Below are positions 1-8,800 of a stretch of 64,000 nt of DNA, one piece after another. The notes beneath the pieces are model-generated. The model searched no databases. It had not been told where the DNA came from and saw only the letters and a list, made by a program, of their open reading frames with translations. How positions within the stretch are numbered: the first letter of the stretch is position 1; each line of letters opens with the position of its first letter. The stretch comes from JAFGOM01 sp964605795. Its GTDB lineage: Archaea > Halobacteriota > Methanomicrobia > Methanomicrobiales > Methanospirillaceae. The translations under genes and the position numbers were made by a program. The stretch covers positions 1-64,000 of the forward strand of contig CAZSDZ010000009.1 in NCBI GenBank assembly GCA_964605795.1, read 5' to 3'.

Positions 1-1460
1 AACAGGCCATCGAGGAGGGATTCATCCTGGATGTACTCAGGACCTACACACCGGTTCAGAGTTACTATCAGCTCATGAAGACTGTTCCTGATGACCCGGT
101 CTTTGATAAAAAGAAGGCGAAGAAAAAGTTACGGAGATATGTTGAATCCCATGAGCATGCCATCCGGTTAAAATCAGAGATCATGGTTGACCATTTCCAT
201 GAACAGGTGATCCAACGGAGAAAGATTGGAGGAAAAGCTCGTGCAATGGTCGTAACCAGTGGTATTGAGCGGGCCATTCAATACTATCATGCCATATCTG
301 CATATCTCGCTTCAGAAAAATACCCCTATAAAGCCATTGTTGCCTTTTCAGGTGAGCATGAATATGGTGGAGAGAAAGTAAGTGAAGCAACCCTGAACGG
401 ATTTCCCAGTATCAAGATCCCTGATAAGGTCATCGAAGATCCGTACCGGTTCCTGGTTGTCGCAGACAAATTCCAGACCGGATATGATGAACCACTTCTC
501 CATACCATGTACGTTGATAAGATCCTCACTGACATTAAAGCGGTCCAGACCTTATCACGTCTGAACAGGTCACATCCACAGAAACATGACACCTTTGTGC
601 TTGATTTTGTCAATGATGTAGATACCATCAGAGAGGCATTTGAAACCTATTACCGGACAACTGTCCTCTGTGATGAGACTGATCCAAATAAACTGCATGA
701 CCTGAAAACCGATCTCGATGCATATCAGGTTTACACACCGGACCGGATAGAAAACCTGGTTGAACTCTATATTAACGGAGCAGACCGGGATAAACTGGAT
801 CCATACCTGGATATCTGTGTTGTTGATTATAATGCCCTTGATGAAGACAGTCAGGTTGACTTCAAAGGAAAAGCAAAAGCATTTCTCCGGACCTATAATT
901 TTCTTTCTGCTATCCTTCCGTACAAAAACGCCGAATGGGAAAAACTCTCGATATTTCTGAACTTCCTGACACCAAAACTTCCTGCTCCGAAAGAAGAGGA
1001 TCTGTCAAAAGGTATCCTCGAAGCAATCGATATGGAGAGTTACCGGGTTGAAGTCCAGGCTTCCCTTTCAATAGACCTTACCGATGAGGATTCAGAAATA
1101 TACCCAGTACCGACATCCGGCGGAGGTCATGTCAGAGAACCGGAACTGGATTATCTGAGCAATATTGTCAAAGCATTCAATGATCTCTTTGGAAGTATCG
1201 AATGGAAGGATGGGGATAAAATCAGGAAAGTAATCTCTGTAGAGATCCCCCAGAAAGTCAAAGAAGATAAAGCGTATCAGAATGCAATTAAGCATTCAGA
1301 TAAACAGAACGCCCGGATTGAGCATGATAAAGCACTTCTCCGGGTTATCACCGCAATGCTCAGTGATCATACCGAGCTCTTTAAACAGTTCAGTGATAAC
1401 CCGTCATTTAAGAAATGGCTTCAGGATTCCATTTTCGAGGCAACGTATGCGGGGGGATAG
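1..1460 (+). CDS. hsdR: Type I restriction enzyme R subunit, C-terminal part (cut by window start)
   Basis: ATP-dependent motor and nuclease subunit of a type I restriction-modification complex, which cuts unmodified DNA after translocation. Only the C-terminal part is here. The frame is open to the window edge (codons from base 3), so the ATG near base 75 is internal. The first residues match the usual HsdR sentence before helicase domain 2 (AIEEGFILDVL). The motif VI region reads KFQTGYDEPLLHTMYVDK followed by QTLSRLNR, a typical HsdR helicase signature. The rest is the helical C-terminal domain that contacts HsdM/HsdS. Ends with TAG at 1458-1460. The partner hsdM/hsdS genes would lie upstream, outside the window. 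It opens a defence-like region with the genes that follow. Identification is strong; completeness cannot be judged. Confidence 0.9.
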   Translation, partial: QAIEEGFILDVLRTYTPVQSYYQLMKTVPDDPVFDKKKAKKKLRRYVESHEHAIRLKSEIMVDHFHEQVIQRRKIGGKARAMVVTSGIERAIQYYHAISAYLASEKYPYKAIVAFSGEHEYGGEKVSEATLNGFPSIKIPDKVIEDPYRFLVVADKFQTGYDEPLLHTMYVDKILTDIKAVQTLSRLNRSHPQKHDTFVLDFVNDVDTIREAFETYYRTTVLCDETDPNKLHDLKTDLDAYQVYTPDRIENLVELYINGADRDKLDPYLDICVVDYNALDEDSQVDFKGKAKAFLRTYNFLSAILPYKNAEWEKLSIFLNFLTPKLPAPKEEDLSKGILEAIDMESYRVEVQASLSIDLTDEDSEIYPVPTSGGGHVREPELDYLSNIVKAFNDLFGSIEWKDGDKIRKVISVEIPQKVKEDKAYQNAIKHSDKQNARIEHDKALLRVITAMLSDHTELFKQFSDNPSFKKWLQDSIFEATYAGG

Positions 1461-1474
1461 TGAATAAACCAGTT

Positions 1475-1783
1475 TTAAATAATACACTTTTCTAATAACA
1501 TTGAGTTGTAATCATCTCTTGAAATAGAGCATTCAAGAAAACTATCAAAAGTCTTTTTATCAGGAAAGTTAAGTTGTCTAGCCATTTTACTAATAATATC
1601 GTCTGAAATAAACTTTTGATTTGAATGATTGCTGCGAAAAGTTCTCACATTTAATTGTACTTTTCCATCCATATCCATAAAATAGTAATAAATGTGAGAA
1701 TTATTTTTTCGAATTTCCTTTTTTTCTTGGAAACCTTTTTTTATCATAACTTTTTCAAAGTCTCGAACTTTAATTTGAGCCAT
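1475..1783 (-). CDS. HicA-like small protein, possible mRNA-interferase toxin
   Basis: Small basic protein of 102 residues. Its layout recalls HicA/YcfA toxins: an N-terminal helix ending in KKGF (residues 15-18), then a strand with SH (Ser29-His30, the position of the HicA catalytic His), a further strand with aromatic and DGK residues, and a helix (IISKMARQLNF). It is longer than typical HicA (about 60-80 residues) because of an extra C-terminal helix. It starts 1 base after the stop of the upstream gene (1785-2840), so the two are almost certainly co-translated. Both genes are markedly more AT-rich than their neighbours, suggesting horizontal acquisition. The HicA relationship rests on motif reading only. 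No database comparison was possible. Confidence 0.55.
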   Translation of the reverse strand: MAQIKVRDFEKVMIKKGFQEKKEIRKNNSHIYYYFMDMDGKVQLNVRTFRSNHSNQKFISDDIISKMARQLNFPDKKTFDSFLECSISRDDYNSMLLEKCII

Positions 1784-1784
1784 C

Positions 1785-2840
1785 TTAATTTGAGTCCCGA
1801 GAAAAGTATGTCTTTGAAACCTCTTCTAAATTAAAAAACCGATTGAAATTAAATTTTAAATTTTTCGATTTTTCAGATAATTCAGAATCAGTAAAGGAGA
1901 GAATTCCCACCAAAAAACTTTCTAAACTTATATCTAAATCTTCCAAAGCTTCAGAGTAAGAATTACCGTACCCTTCAATAGAAATGTCCTCATTGAATAT
2001 GTGCCATGTTTTTTCTTTTTCGTTATATTCAATCTCAATTGTTAGAGGTTTAGTCAGAGTATAAAGTCCAATAGTAAATAGTCGCTCTTGCGTAAAAGGA
2101 ATTATTGAATGAATCTCTGTGAGAGTTCTGTTTCTAATTCCATGGCTAATGAAACCACTCACTTTTATTGGTTGTTTTAGATAGTTACTGCGGATTTCTT
2201 TGTCAAATTCGTCTGGATAATCACAAATTACTAGCTCCCCCTTCTCATCGGCTATTGCAAACTCTCTTGGTTCGTCACCTTTTAATCGCGTAATAATTCC
2301 AATTATTTGTGAAGAGGCCTGTTCACGATAAACTTCAATAAGGTCTATTAGAAATTTTTCTTTTTCTGATGGGAGTAAAATAAAATTTTGAGGAAAAGTT
2401 GGCCCAAAAGCAATAGATATTTGATATTTCCCCACCTTTGAGAGTAAATCCTTTAAGTTTTTAAGATACTTCAGGATTATTGTGGGTTCAGTTAATTCAG
2501 TCTCTAATAACTGAATAAATCGTTCTTCATCATTTAATAATGAATCAATGAATGAAGAAAATAAATTAGATAGACTATCAAAAACTGGTTTTTCTGAAAA
2601 AAGATCTACGTCTGAATATATTGGCTGCAATGCAGAGATATGACTACCCTTTTTAGTCTCTGATATGAATAACCGAAATGAGTCTTTACTTTTATCTTCA
2701 TAAGAACAACTTCGGATTGTGTTGACAACTCGCTGTATTGAGATCAGGAAAGCACCATAGGAAGCTGCTTCAATCTTATGTTCTTTTACAATAGGCCCTT
2801 CTACTTTCAGCCAGATTTTGGAGAGAGAAGAAGTGGACAT
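1785..2840 (-). CDS. AT-rich unknown protein with HicB-like C-terminal segment
   Basis: Protein of 351 residues that I do not recognise over most of its length. The N-terminal two thirds are mixed helix/strand with no signal peptide or membrane span. A segment near residues 265-315 (ITIEYNEKEKTWHIF, then GYGNSYSEALEDLDISLESFL) resembles the partial RNase-H fold of HicB antitoxins: a strand, an aromatic strand, a glycine turn, then a helix with the EAL pattern. The next gene looks HicA-like, so this could be the antitoxin or sensor half of an enlarged toxin-antitoxin or abortive-infection unit. ATG at 2840 is preceded by AGGGATAG. Low GC and AAA/AAT-rich codons contrast with flanking genes. 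Alternative: an unrelated mobile-element protein. Confidence 0.55.
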   Translation of the reverse strand: MSTSSLSKIWLKVEGPIVKEHKIEAASYGAFLISIQRVVNTIRSCSYEDKSKDSFRLFISETKKGSHISALQPIYSDVDLFSEKPVFDSLSNLFSSFIDSLLNDEERFIQLLETELTEPTIILKYLKNLKDLLSKVGKYQISIAFGPTFPQNFILLPSEKEKFLIDLIEVYREQASSQIIGIITRLKGDEPREFAIADEKGELVICDYPDEFDKEIRSNYLKQPIKVSGFISHGIRNRTLTEIHSIIPFTQERLFTIGLYTLTKPLTIEIEYNEKEKTWHIFNEDISIEGYGNSYSEALEDLDISLESFLVGILSFTDSELSEKSKNLKFNFNRFFNLEEVSKTYFSRDSN

Positions 2841-2881
2841 TTCTATCCCTATTGTTTATGCAATACATTCATAAAAGTAAG

Positions 2882-3130
2882 TTAGTTTTGGTTTTTGATC
2901 CACCCGGTCTCTGACAGACTCATCTTCCCAGCCGGTCCATGCAGGCTCTTCACCCGGACCGGTCCGAGACCCATCAGCACGTACTGCACCTCCGGTAACG
3001 GAACCTCGAATCTCCCGGTCCCGTCAATGAATATCACCAGCTGACCATCCCTCGTGATCATCCTCCCGCAGTATTCGTACGGATTCCAGGGAACCTCCCG
3101 GACGATGAAAGGAGAGGGATTATCCCCCAT
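2882..3130 (-). CDS. Unknown small protein
   Basis: An 82-residue protein with no family I recognise. It is rich in Gly, Pro and Val, with short strands (GQLVIFIDGTGRFEVPLP), suggesting a compact beta fold. There is no signal peptide or transmembrane segment. Its ATG overlaps the stop of the 46-residue gene upstream by 11 bases (3120-3130), indicating translational coupling. GC-rich codon use is like the chromosome average and unlike the AT-rich genes just downstream. Likely the last gene of a three-gene cluster (3485 to 2882). Function unknown. Confidence 0.5.
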   Translation of the reverse strand: MGDNPSPFIVREVPWNPYEYCGRMITRDGQLVIFIDGTGRFEVPLPEVQYVLMGLGPVRVKSLHGPAGKMSLSETGWIKNQN

Positions 3131-3260
3131 ACCCGGGGACCTCCTTCCGTCTTTTCAGGAACACTTCACGGTTCTCCCGGTAGTACTCCGCCTGGCTGCT
3201 CCGGTGTCTCATCACCCGGTTTACCTCCTTTGCCTGCTCAATCGCTTCTTTCAGTCTCAT
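3120..3260 (-). CDS. Unknown 46-residue basic protein
   Basis: Very small frame, MRLKEAIEQAKEV at the start and ending in PGYGG, found by reading the minus strand between two longer frames. It is strongly charged and almost entirely helical (repeated Glu/Lys/Arg with RSSQAEYYREN in the middle), so it could be a small DNA- or protein-binding helix. Evidence for coding is positional: it starts 6 bases after the stop of the upstream frame (3267) and its stop overlaps the next ATG by 11 bases. A purine-rich GTGAGGGACC sits just before the ATG. Function unknown. Confidence 0.5.
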   Translation of the reverse strand: MRLKEAIEQAKEVNRVMRHRSSQAEYYRENREVFLKRRKEVPGYGG

Positions 3261-3266
3261 GGTCCC

Positions 3267-3485
3267 TCACTCATCCATCACGCTCCCGGCACAGCAGGCA
3301 GGATTCCGGGCACCGGGTCCGGTACGCCTGACACATTCCCCAAACTTCCTGATCGCAACAAGCCCGATCCGGACTGTACAGTCATAGAGATGCCCTTTCC
3401 GTTCCCGGTCAGATGGGACCGGGCCTTTCGGGAGACGGTATACACGAAGAAGAGGTACCCCCGGAAGTGCCATGAAAAAACCCAA
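3267..3485 (-). CDS. Unknown small protein with TTG start
   Basis: A 72-residue frame starting with TTG at 3485 (or ATG at 3473, giving MALPGVP). A textbook Shine-Dalgarno sequence GGAGGTGATC lies at 3498-3507, 12 bases upstream of the TTG, which is the main support. The product is Arg/Gly/Pro-rich with three cysteines near the end (CVRRTG, then ACCAG). No domain recognised. It heads a tightly packed run of three small genes on the minus strand downstream of the OLD-like gene. An overlapping plus-strand frame (3054-3626) has poorer composition and was rejected. Could be phage- or plasmid-derived. Confidence 0.42.
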   Translation of the reverse strand: MGFFMALPGVPLLRVYRLPKGPVPSDRERKGHLYDCTVRIGLVAIRKFGECVRRTGPGARNPACCAGSVMDE

Positions 3486-3636
3486 GACTTATACGAGGAT
3501 CACCTCCCGGACGGCTGCCTTCTCTTGCCGGTGCTGTCAAAGCACCGCGTTCGCCCTGATACAATCAAATCGCCGACACTCGATGAACCATTTGTCTCAA
3601 TGCGGAGAAAGGGATCTGATTTTTGAAAAATCTTCT

Positions 3637-5658
3637 CTACTCGCATATCCGGTTGACATCACTAAAGAGATGCTCACACGTCTCCAGTGTCTGGTACCCG
3701 ACAATTGCAGGATCCTCAAATATCCGGTTACAGACCCGTTCGGCAACCCGCCACTTCTCAAATGATCCGGCCTGGTTTCGCAGAAATAATGCCAAAAGCC
3801 GTGCTACTATTCCCCCCATCTCCTCCTCCTCGGGAACAAAATGAAGATGAACCTGTGGATAGGTATCCCTCACACAGGAGAGGTACAACTCCTCGTTAAA
3901 GATATCTTCAAGCGTGGCGTTGGGATTGTGCAGGTAATCCCCGATAAAAAGACACCGGTTCTGCCCTGAATCAAACAGATGCTCGATTTGTTTCTTTAAC
4001 AATGGCAGACCGGGATCCGATCCCGAGAGGAGAACGGCTGCATCCACGTGGTTCCCTTTCAGCAGGGAGGCAAGTGGCATTATTGTCGAGAGCCCTCCTG
4101 ATGGGATTATCTTGAGATCCGGGCAGATGGTCTTTCTGCCTGCAAAATCCATGGCGTAATTAAGGCCGAGAATCAGCCATAGATCCGATATATCCTCAAG
4201 AATCAACTGCTTTTTTGCAACGAAAAGACCCTGTGCCAGCTGAAAGGCAACACCTGCCTGGATGGGAAAGAGCGAGTCGTGATCAAGCGGCCATTCATCT
4301 TCAGATATCCGGGTTCTGCCATCATCTGACTCATACACTGCCCTGACACGCTCCATGTGTTCAAAATCCACCATGAAAGGGGAGTGAGTACTGAAGAAGA
4401 GCTGGTTTTTCTCAGCAATTCTCTCTAAGAACCTGACTGCCTTGTACTGGGCCGAGGCATGCAACGATATCCCGGGTTCATCAAGGAGGATGATACTGTT
4501 TGAGAAGAGATCCCCTGCCTCGACAAGAAAGACGACAAAGAAAGAGAAGAAGTACTGCATACCGGCACTTCGCTGGTCAAGTTCTATCTCACTGGAATCG
4601 ATATCATCTGATACCCAGATCCTGAAGAAATCACCATCGATGTCATACCGGAACCGGTGTCTTCTCTGGTCCCACCAGTCCCGGAACTTTGATGTCATCA
4701 GGTTCGAAGCAGTTGAGAGGAGGATAGCCCGTTCATCAACCTGCCTTCTGATAAGAGGATTGTCTTCGTGCGAATGCTTGTGGGATCCCAGCTCCTCTAT
4801 CATCCCGAGATTTAGATTTACATGCCGAAAGAGGCAGTTGGTGGCCCGAAGGCCGGGATGATTCGGATTCGCCTGCAGGGTAGCGATAAATGTCGGGATA
4901 TGAACGGCACTGTCAAGGACGTTATACTTGTCAAAGTAGATAAACCGGGGAAGGTGCTCTATGACATACTTCTTGCCATGGACAAAAGATTCGTTTTTGA
5001 TGACCTGTTCAAGAAGGCTGTATACCGGTTCATAAAGCGGGTTTAAGAGCTCTTTCTGCCACTCTTCATTTGCATGACTGGCAACCTGGTTGACAATCTC
5101 TGCCAGCTGGCGTTTGTCACATCGTCCCTCGGGGGGAAGCTGCTCAATCTCCTGGTCAAAGAACCTGATGAGAACCTGCTTGATTCTCCCCAGTTCCTCA
5201 CCTTTCCCTTCAGGAGCAGTCATATCCCGCAGGGCAGAGATTGCATCCTCAAGATATCCCCGGAGCCGCTGAATCGTCACCTGTTCCACATGCACGTCAG
5301 GGGTAAACCGGATCGAGTACAATCCTGAATAATGACGGGTAATGGTAACTTCCCGGGTATCCTGGCATACCTCACAAACGGAAGCTATCTCTTCCTGTTC
5401 TTTTAGAGAAAGAGCAAAGAGTCCTGAAACAACCGGCCAGTCCTGCTGGGAGAACTCCAACGCATACCGGTGACGGGGAAACTCACGGAGACCATCAAAA
5501 GACTCGCCATCTGATGCATTCATCTTCGATAAGGCACGAAATATTGCAGACTTTCCTGACTCGTTCTTCCCGACAAAGATCATCAGGTTCTCACCGGTGA
5601 TCCACCCGGTGTCTTCTATCTTTTTGTAGTTCTCTATCCTGAATGCCTGAAGTTTCAT
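3637..5658 (-). CDS. OLD-family-like ATPase/endonuclease
   Basis: SMC/ABC-type ATPase of 673 residues resembling overcoming-lysogenisation-defect (OLD) nucleases, which act in phage defence or DNA processing. Walker A is GKNESGKS (residues 30-37). An ABC signature-like RSAGMQ, a Walker B (IILLDEPG) and a switch histidine (STHSPF) follow in the second third. The C-terminal third looks like a Toprim domain: LILEDISD (acidic start), GG at the expected turn, then LLSGSDPG where active enzymes usually carry DxD. The altered DxD suggests weakened or unusual metal binding. ATG at 5658 follows GTGTGAG. It lies near hsdR and small unknown genes, consistent with a defence island. ATPase call strong, nuclease activity uncertain. 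Confidence 0.8.
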   Translation of the reverse strand: MKLQAFRIENYKKIEDTGWITGENLMIFVGKNESGKSAIFRALSKMNASDGESFDGLREFPRHRYALEFSQQDWPVVSGLFALSLKEQEEIASVCEVCQDTREVTITRHYSGLYSIRFTPDVHVEQVTIQRLRGYLEDAISALRDMTAPEGKGEELGRIKQVLIRFFDQEIEQLPPEGRCDKRQLAEIVNQVASHANEEWQKELLNPLYEPVYSLLEQVIKNESFVHGKKYVIEHLPRFIYFDKYNVLDSAVHIPTFIATLQANPNHPGLRATNCLFRHVNLNLGMIEELGSHKHSHEDNPLIRRQVDERAILLSTASNLMTSKFRDWWDQRRHRFRYDIDGDFFRIWVSDDIDSSEIELDQRSAGMQYFFSFFVVFLVEAGDLFSNSIILLDEPGISLHASAQYKAVRFLERIAEKNQLFFSTHSPFMVDFEHMERVRAVYESDDGRTRISEDEWPLDHDSLFPIQAGVAFQLAQGLFVAKKQLILEDISDLWLILGLNYAMDFAGRKTICPDLKIIPSGGLSTIMPLASLLKGNHVDAAVLLSGSDPGLPLLKKQIEHLFDSGQNRCLFIGDYLHNPNATLEDIFNEELYLSCVRDTYPQVHLHFVPEEEEMGGIVARLLALFLRNQAGSFEKWRVAERVCNRIFEDPAIVGYQTLETCEHLFSDVNRICE

Positions 5659-5827
5659 GGTCTCACACGTCTGTTTTTCATTCTATTTCTTATAATATAT
5701 AATTGGTTTGTTATGTCAGAGAAAAATAGAGGGTAATTCATTTTATCCTCTATTTACTGACCATCTCGCTATCAAGGATCTCCTCTTTTCGGTACACGAA
5801 AAAAGGAGACGGGAATCTGCACAAAAA

Positions 5828-8800
5828 TCAGATCCCGATACCGGCAAGGGTGCCTGACTTGTTCATGAAAGTCCAGTATCCCTGCTGCGGGTACATGAGA
5901 CGGGAATCAGAAAATTCTCCCTGTCCACCGTTGATGATAGTCTCTTCGTACCGCTGTCCGCCTGCATCATACCCGATGAGGTAGATCCATGCATCCTGCA
6001 CCGAAAGCATCGTATCATGGGCGGTTGCCGGGGTTGTCTTTGCAAATCCGATGAGGTTCCAGCCGGCAAGCAGATCCCTGACCGGCGGGAGAAGGACCGG
6101 ATCGGTCAAAAAGACGAGTGGAATGGTTACCGGTGTTTTAGCATATATCCAGTACCCAAACAACGGTTCTATCGGGGAGTCTTTCGTAAGAATGATCCAG
6201 TCAGGGGAGGAGGGATCATAGGTCATGATACTGTGACCGGCCGTGTCAACCTCTGCAAAGATGGCTGCAGTATCATACCCGGGTGCAAGCGTCTTTGGTG
6301 TAGAGATAAGGTTCCAGCCTGGTTTTAGGGACAAAAGGAACACCTCTCCGTCAGTCACGAGGATAGTTTCGGTTGCGGTATCCTCTCCCCCTTCCCCGCA
6401 GACCCGAAGAGTAACGGTGTACAGACCCGGAACCTGGTAGGTGTTCATCGGGTTCTGCTCGCAGGAGACGTTGCCGTCACCAAAGTTCCAGTTCCATGAC
6501 GTTACCGGCCCGGTGGACTGGTCGGTGAAACAGACGGTGAGGGGTGCAGGACCGGTCTGTGGATCAGCAGTAAATCCTGCCGTTATTGGTTGTGTGGGAT
6601 CAGTCACCGTGATATATCCGGTTTTTATCTCCTGGTCGGCAAGTCCCCGGCGTTCAACAATAAGGGTTACCGTGTAGGTACCTGCCTCTGTATAGGTATG
6701 GACCGGGGATTTCGTCTTATCAACCATGACGCCATCTCCAAACTTCCAGTAGATGGCATCAGGTTCTCCACCGGTGGACTGACTGGTAAAGGTTACAGTA
6801 AGCGGAACATCCCCGCTGGTAACGTTCGCGGTAAATTCGGCATCAGGATACACGGTAACCAGTTTTGTCACGGCATCGGTACTGGTTCCGTCCGAGACCT
6901 GGAGGGTGATTGGTTGATAGTTCGCGGTGGAATAGGTATGCGTTACTACCTGTCCTTCTCCGGGGGGAGTATAGTCACCAAAGTCCCAGACCCACGAGGT
7001 GACACTACCGGTGGCTGAACCAATGCAGGTAACATTTAAGGGTGCCTTTCCTGACAGGGGCTCTATTGTTGCTTCTGCATGGAGCGGATTGTTCCAGACC
7101 GCCTTTATACTCTCATATGCGTTGATGACGCCGCCGGTCTCTACTTTATCAGCCACCTTTTCTGAGGAGGTGACATGGGTTTTTATGGTTCTTTTGATAT
7201 CAAGAGCGGATGCATCGGGATCTGCAGTACAGAGTAGGCCCGCAAGACCCGAGACCTGGGGAGCAGCCATGGATGTACCCTTGTAATACTCATATCCCCC
7301 GTTTAAAACGGTCGAGAGGATGGCTACCCCGGGAGCGGCAACATCGACCGAATTCTTCCCATAATTCGAGAAGTATGCGATATCTCCGTTTGAATCGACT
7401 GCTGCGGTAACGATGATATTTTCGCAGTCATATGATGCAGGATAGTAATTTATCTGGTCAAGATTATAGTCATCGTTTCCTGCAGCGATGGACATGATTG
7501 CCGGTGATGCTGCAAGAGCATCATGGAGTGCCTTTGAGTATGCACCTCCCCCCCAGGAGTGATTCATTACCCGGGCACCCATCATGGTCCCGTATAATAC
7601 CGCCTGAGTGGCATCAAAGGTGTATCCACTGCCGGTAGGGCCCAAAAACCGGAGTGGCATGATGCTAATCTGCCAGTTATATCCTGCGACACCGATACCG
7701 TTGTTCCCGACCGCTCCGATGGTGCCGGCACAGTGGGTACCATGACCATTCTCATCCATCGGGTCAGGATCCTCGCTATAGAAGTCCCAGCCATGGTAAT
7801 CATCCACAAAGCCGTTGTTGTCATCATCAATACCATTATCAGGTATCTCACCGGTGTTTATCCAGATATTCTCAGCAAGGTCAGGGTGCGTGTAATCAAC
7901 ACCGGAATCAATAACAGCCACGATAACATCAGAAGAACCGGTGGTTATATCCCATGCCTGGGGTGCACTGACCGTCTGCATTCCCCACAACTGGGAGTAA
8001 TCGGGATCATCAGGGACGGCAGATATCGACACCTCATAATTTGGCTCTGCGTACTGTACCGCAGGATCGGCCTCGTAATATGCGACTGCATCGGGAACAG
8101 GCATTCCGTCAGGCAGGCGTACGAGCTGTATCTCAGGTTTTCCAAAAGCAGCAAGGCTACCTATCATCTCTGCCCCGATCGTTGCATGTGCCGCAGAATA
8201 AACCGCTTCTGTCAGGGGTCCTTTGGTATCCCCGAAACAGACAATCACCTCACCGTTCGCATAGGAGACTGCATTTCCGTCTGTGCCTGACTGCTGAATA
8301 ATTCCGCCAGTGGCAGGTTGTTCTGAAATGAGAGGATTCATACCAGCAGATGTATCAGGAGCAGATGCTCCCAGGGCCGGATCAAAGAGATCGGTACCGA
8401 TTGCCTGGGATGAGACAGTATCTTGTTCCTGTCCCACTGAGAGGGCGTTATCCAGTACCATAAGACCGGGATTCTTTGCAGGAATCGGGATAAGGGAAGA
8501 TACGTCAGGTGTGGGTGATGGCGTATCCACGGGAGCATCAATTGCTTGTATCGATACGATGGAGAGTTGTGGCTCCAGATCCGGGGTTCCCTGTTGCAGA
8601 GAGAAGAGATCGATTGGAGCCGAACTGTTGGATTGAACCGGAGCCGGTTCTGTTGTTAGGGATAAAGAGAGCGGTTCGGGAGTAATGCCAGCGTTAACCG
8701 GTATCTCTCCCTTTATCTCTCCTTCAGAAGAGATTGGCAGATCTGATGAGAGCGTAACGAATTGATCCGGCACAGGAGAGACCAAAGAACTCTCCCCGTC

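Noticed and set aside
3054..3626. 190-residue plus-strand frame
   Set aside because: Overlaps three coupled minus-strand frames, has biased low-quality composition and no ribosome site; treated as an antisense shadow.
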